Assembly: GCA_045597205.1 (NCBI GenBank)
Contig: JAZODT010000085.1
Span: 1 to 9,214 of the forward strand
Direction of reading: 5' to 3'
DNA length: 9,214 bases
Origin: UMGS755 sp045597205
GTDB taxonomy: Bacteria; Bacillota; Clostridia; UBA1381; UBA9506
The translations under genes were made by a program, and so were the position numbers. Below, piece after piece: positions 7,464-9,214 of this stretch; the stretch's first letter is position 1; every line of letters begins with the position of its first letter. The notes under the pieces were generated by a model. That model saw nothing but the letters and a program-made list of their open reading frames with translations, made no database searches and was not told the origin of the DNA.

Positions 7464-7490
7464 ATTCGACAAGTTTTTTTTAAATCCTTT
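7464..7490 (-). promoter_or_regulatory. Sigma-H-type promoter upstream of dnaG-rpoD
   Basis: The minus strand reads AAAGGATTT (7482-7490), 11 bases, then GTCGAAT (7464-7470). This fits the Bacillus sigma-H consensus RnAGGAwWW-N11-12-RnnGAAT at every specified position. Transcription would begin near 7457, about 60 bases before the TTG start of dnaG. In B. subtilis the dnaG-sigA operon is known to have a sigma-H promoter used at the onset of sporulation, which supports the call. I found no comparably good sigma-A promoter in this spacer. Direct evidence is sequence match and position only. Confidence 0.62.
7465..7471 (-). promoter_or_regulatory. Spo0A-box-like core over the -10 of the dnaG promoter
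   Basis: TGTCGAA on the minus strand matches the core of the Spo0A binding box. It overlaps six bases of the sigma-H -10 element. A 7-base match is weak by itself, and part of it is forced by the GAAT of the -10, so this is suggestive only. If real, its position over the -10 would favour repression by phosphorylated Spo0A. Confidence 0.3.
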
Positions 7491-7507
7491 AATTTTTTAA
7501 AAAATTA
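7490..7507. repeat. AT-only palindrome upstream of the dnaG promoter
   Basis: TAATTTTTTAAAAAATTA is a perfect 18-bp palindrome lying immediately upstream of the sigma-H -35 element, sharing base 7490 with it. It sits in an A/T-tract region that could act as an UP element or bend DNA. With no G or C it is unlikely to be a terminator. The rest of the 178-base dgt-dnaG spacer shows no gene and no clear dgt terminator. Confidence 0.35.
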
Positions 7508-7574
7508 TTTAAAAAAATAGGTTTAGGTAAGATTCCCTTTTAGAATATCCAAGTTTTTACATTTTATGTACTTT

Positions 7575-8573
7575 TTATCGTGTTTGCCAGCTTTGGGGTT
7601 CAAATAAGGTTTTAAAAACATAAATTGCATAGTTATCTGTCATGCCGGCAATATAGTCACAAACATCACGTTCGTCCGTAAAAGGGGTTTTACTGAGTCC
7701 TTCTGCCATTAGTCTCTCCGGTTGATACAAAAAAGTATTAAATAATGTTTCCACAATGCCTTTTGCTTTATCTTCTTCTGTTTTAGCGGCCGAATTAATA
7801 TAAACATTATCAAACATATATTGTCTGAGTTCCATCATTGCTTCATAAATTTCGCTGCTCATGGTAATTTTAGGCTTATTCTGACTATTTTCAATCACAT
7901 CTACAATTAATGTTTGCAATCTGGCACTGTGGCTGTCGCCCAAAATATTTCTGCATGGGGCGGGAATGTCATCCTGACAAATCACACCGCCACGAATAGC
8001 ATCGTCAATATCATGGTTAATATAAGCAATGCGGTCAGCAAATTTAATAATCTGCCCCTCTAAGGTAGAGGCCTCATGCTTGCCGGCATGGTTCACAATG
8101 CCGTCACGCACCTCAAAGGTTAAATTAAGGCCCTTGCCGCCCTCTAACACATCCACAACACGAAGGCTTTGCTCATAATGCCGAAAGCCTTCACTGCAAA
8201 TTCTGTCTAACACTTCTTCACCGGAGTGGCCAAAAGGCGTGTGTCCTAAGTCGTGCCCCAAAGCAATGGCCTCTGTTAAATCTTCATTCAACCGTAGGGC
8301 GCGAGCTATGGTACGGGCAATTTGCGAAACCTCTAAAGTGTGGGTCAGGCGTGTGCGGTAATGATCCCCTTCCGGCGCTAAAAACACCTGCGTTTTATGC
8401 ATCAGGCGGCGAAAGGATTTAGCATGAATAATCCTGTCACGATCACGCTGAAACTCCGTTCTCAAGCGACATTCTTTAACCGGCATTTGTCTGCCCTTTG
8501 TATTTTTGGATAAAACCGCAAACGAGGATAGGGATTCTTCTTCCATTTTCTCTGTATAGGCTCTAATATCCAT
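7575..8573 (-). CDS. dgt: Deoxyguanosinetriphosphate triphosphohydrolase-like protein (HD domain)
   Basis: Dgt-type enzymes hydrolyse dNTPs, classically dGTP, to the deoxynucleoside and tripolyphosphate, and so tune nucleotide pools. The 332-residue product has the N-terminal family segment RDRDRIIHAKSFRRLMHKTQVF (split near residues 43-64) and RTRLTHTLEV with H78. The HD pair is H107-D108 in GHDLGHTPFGHSGE, and the last metal ligand is D180 in KFADRIAYINHD. The H...HD...D metal set is complete. A TTG at 8594 would add seven residues, but ATG 8573 has AAAGGGG eight bases before it and is chosen. The shorter size, compared with E. coli Dgt, is typical of the Dgt-like group in Gram-positives. 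Its true substrate range cannot be read here. The gene precedes dnaG-rpoD, an arrangement common in Clostridia that links nucleotide control to replication. Confidence 0.94.
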   Translation of the reverse strand: MDIRAYTEKMEEESLSSFAVLSKNTKGRQMPVKECRLRTEFQRDRDRIIHAKSFRRLMHKTQVFLAPEGDHYRTRLTHTLEVSQIARTIARALRLNEDLTEAIALGHDLGHTPFGHSGEEVLDRICSEGFRHYEQSLRVVDVLEGGKGLNLTFEVRDGIVNHAGKHEASTLEGQIIKFADRIAYINHDIDDAIRGGVICQDDIPAPCRNILGDSHSARLQTLIVDVIENSQNKPKITMSSEIYEAMMELRQYMFDNVYINSAAKTEEDKAKGIVETLFNTFLYQPERLMAEGLSKTPFTDERDVCDYIAGMTDNYAIYVFKTLFEPQSWQTR

Positions 8574-8630
8574 TGTCTTTGCCCCTTTACTCAAAAATAC
8601 ATTTTTTTATAATTTATTATTTTTCTGTTG

Positions 8631-8658
8631 TATATATACCCCTTTTTCATACTTTCAA
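8631..8658 (-). promoter_or_regulatory. Candidate sigma-A promoter for dgt
   Basis: The minus strand has TTGAAA (8653-8658), a 16-base spacer and TATATA (8631-8636). TATACA two bases further downstream, with an 18-base spacer, is an alternative -10. The leader to the dgt ATG would be about 50 bases. A perfect TTGACA also occurs at 8678-8683 but has no acceptable -10 at 16-18 bases. The surrounding DNA is very AT-rich, so chance matches are likely and confidence is modest. Confidence 0.42.
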
Positions 8659-8715
8659 ACAAAAAATATTATTTTTTTGTCAAAAAAATGAATAAATGGA
8701 AGATTTTTTATGCAA

Positions 8716-8749
8716 AAGAAAGGATTTGCAATAAAGCAAATCCTTTCTT
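8716..8749 (-). terminator. Intrinsic terminator after the right-edge gene
   Basis: A perfect 14-bp inverted repeat has arms AAGAAAGGATTTGC (8716-8729) and GCAAATCCTTTCTT (8736-8749) with a 6-base loop. On the minus strand the GC-containing upper stem is followed by UUUCUUUU, so it should terminate transcription of the gene ending at 8799. It separates that gene from the dgt unit. The hairpin is symmetric and could also act on the plus strand, but no plus-strand gene leads into it. Confidence 0.8.
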
Positions 8750-8798
8750 ATAAAACAATGGTACGATTTAGATGACGTCTGATTTAATCTACGTTGGT

Positions 8799-9214
8799 TT
8801 AATGAAAACTTTTAATCCATGTCACCAGAGAATTGTGGTAAATGTTTTCAAAGACATCTTTTTTCATCTGCTCTGTAACTGGTCCGTTTCGTTTCATTCG
8901 GTCCAGTATTGCTTGTTGAAGTTCTTCTACTGTCATTTCTTCAAATGCTTTTTCAAGGTTCAAATTGGAATCCACTTTAATTTCGACAGGCTGTTTACAT
9001 TTCTTCTCTTGTGCAATTGCTGCAGTTTTATCTGTTTCAGCAGGATTTATGATTGCCTCGGCTTTTTTATTAAAATCAAAGTTTAATGGCGGAAGCTGTT
9101 GATCCGATGAATCTGTGCTCAGCCATATTTCTCCGGAATTTGCCTTCACTTTCACAGCTATATTTCCATCTTTTGCATATATATGTAAGCCAGAAAGCCC
9201 ACCTACATATTCTT
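8799..9214 (-). CDS. Unrecognised protein, C-terminal part (gene runs off the right edge)
   Basis: I do not recognise this protein. The frame has no stop between 8799 and the window edge, so 137 C-terminal residues are visible and the true start lies outside. A GTG at 9155 could be mistaken for a start, but it lacks a convincing ribosome binding site and the coding pattern continues upstream of it. The first 45 visible residues alternate hydrophobic and polar positions (GLHIYAKDGNIAVKVKANSG, then EIWLSTD), suggesting beta strands. A lysine-rich, low-complexity linker follows (about 46-80). The last 50 residues look helical and charged, ending TWIKSFH. No signal peptide or membrane segment is visible in this part. 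A strong terminator follows 49 bases after the stop, so it ends its own transcription unit. Confidence 0.72.
   Translation of the reverse strand, partial: EYVGGLSGLHIYAKDGNIAVKVKANSGEIWLSTDSSDQQLPPLNFDFNKKAEAIINPAETDKTAAIAQEKKCKQPVEIKVDSNLNLEKAFEEMTVEELQQAILDRMKRNGPVTEQMKKDVFENIYHNSLVTWIKSFH

Noticed and set aside
7540..7574. TACAT-AAA-ATGTA hairpin after dgt, considered as a terminator
   Set aside because: The stem is five A/T-rich pairs without a proper U tract, so dgt may read through into dnaG-rpoD.
8678..8683. Perfect TTGACA -35 hexamer upstream of dgt
   Set aside because: No acceptable -10 lies 16-18 bases downstream, so it is treated as a chance match in AT-rich DNA.
8772..9086. Plus-strand open frame opposite the right-edge gene
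   Set aside because: It is cysteine- and phenylalanine-rich with no ribosome site. The minus frame has a normal composition and is followed by a matching terminator.

Overview
The window comes from a low-GC Gram-positive bacterium, most likely a spore-forming member of the class Clostridia. The evidence is AT-rich intergenic DNA, strong AAAGGAGG-type ribosome binding sites, a Firmicutes-type GdpP/YybT and DUF2232 (YybS) pair, a Dgt-DnaG-RpoD block, and a sigma-H-like promoter before dnaG. I cannot place it to genus from the sequence alone. Every supported gene is on the minus strand, so the genes are transcribed from high to low coordinates. I see no tRNA, rRNA, CRISPR array, insertion sequence or phage module.

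In the direction of transcription, the window opens with the 3' part of an unrecognised gene (8799-9214, open at the right edge). It is closed by a strong intrinsic terminator (8716-8749). A new unit follows: dgt (dNTP triphosphohydrolase, 7575-8573), a 178-base spacer, then dnaG (primase, 5612-7396) and rpoD (primary sigma factor, 4489-5610), which are separated by one base. The dgt-dnaG spacer contains a full match to the sigma-H consensus, with a TGTCGAA Spo0A-box-like core over its -10 element. An 18-bp hairpin plus U tract (4431-4475) terminates rpoD.

The next gene (3604-4431) encodes a membrane-anchored divergent polysaccharide deacetylase (DUF610/YibQ type). Its ribosome binding site and probable TTG start lie inside the 3' arm and U tract of the rpoD terminator. 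A sigma-A-like extended -10 promoter (3543-3571) then starts the second conserved block: a DUF2232 membrane protein (yybS), gdpP (c-di-AMP phosphodiesterase) and rplI (ribosomal protein L9). In other Firmicutes, rplI in this cluster is usually followed by the replicative helicase gene. Only eight bases remain after rplI here, and they look like a ribosome binding site.

The window therefore combines replication priming, nucleotide-pool control, housekeeping transcription, c-di-AMP signalling and a ribosomal protein. It is mostly core genome, and I found no convincing novel multi-gene system. The items worth checking are regulatory: the putative sigma-H/Spo0A input to dnaG-rpoD, the terminator that overlaps the next gene's translation start, a possible short upstream ORF and palindromes at the yybS-gdpP-rplI promoter, and the unknown partial gene at the right edge.
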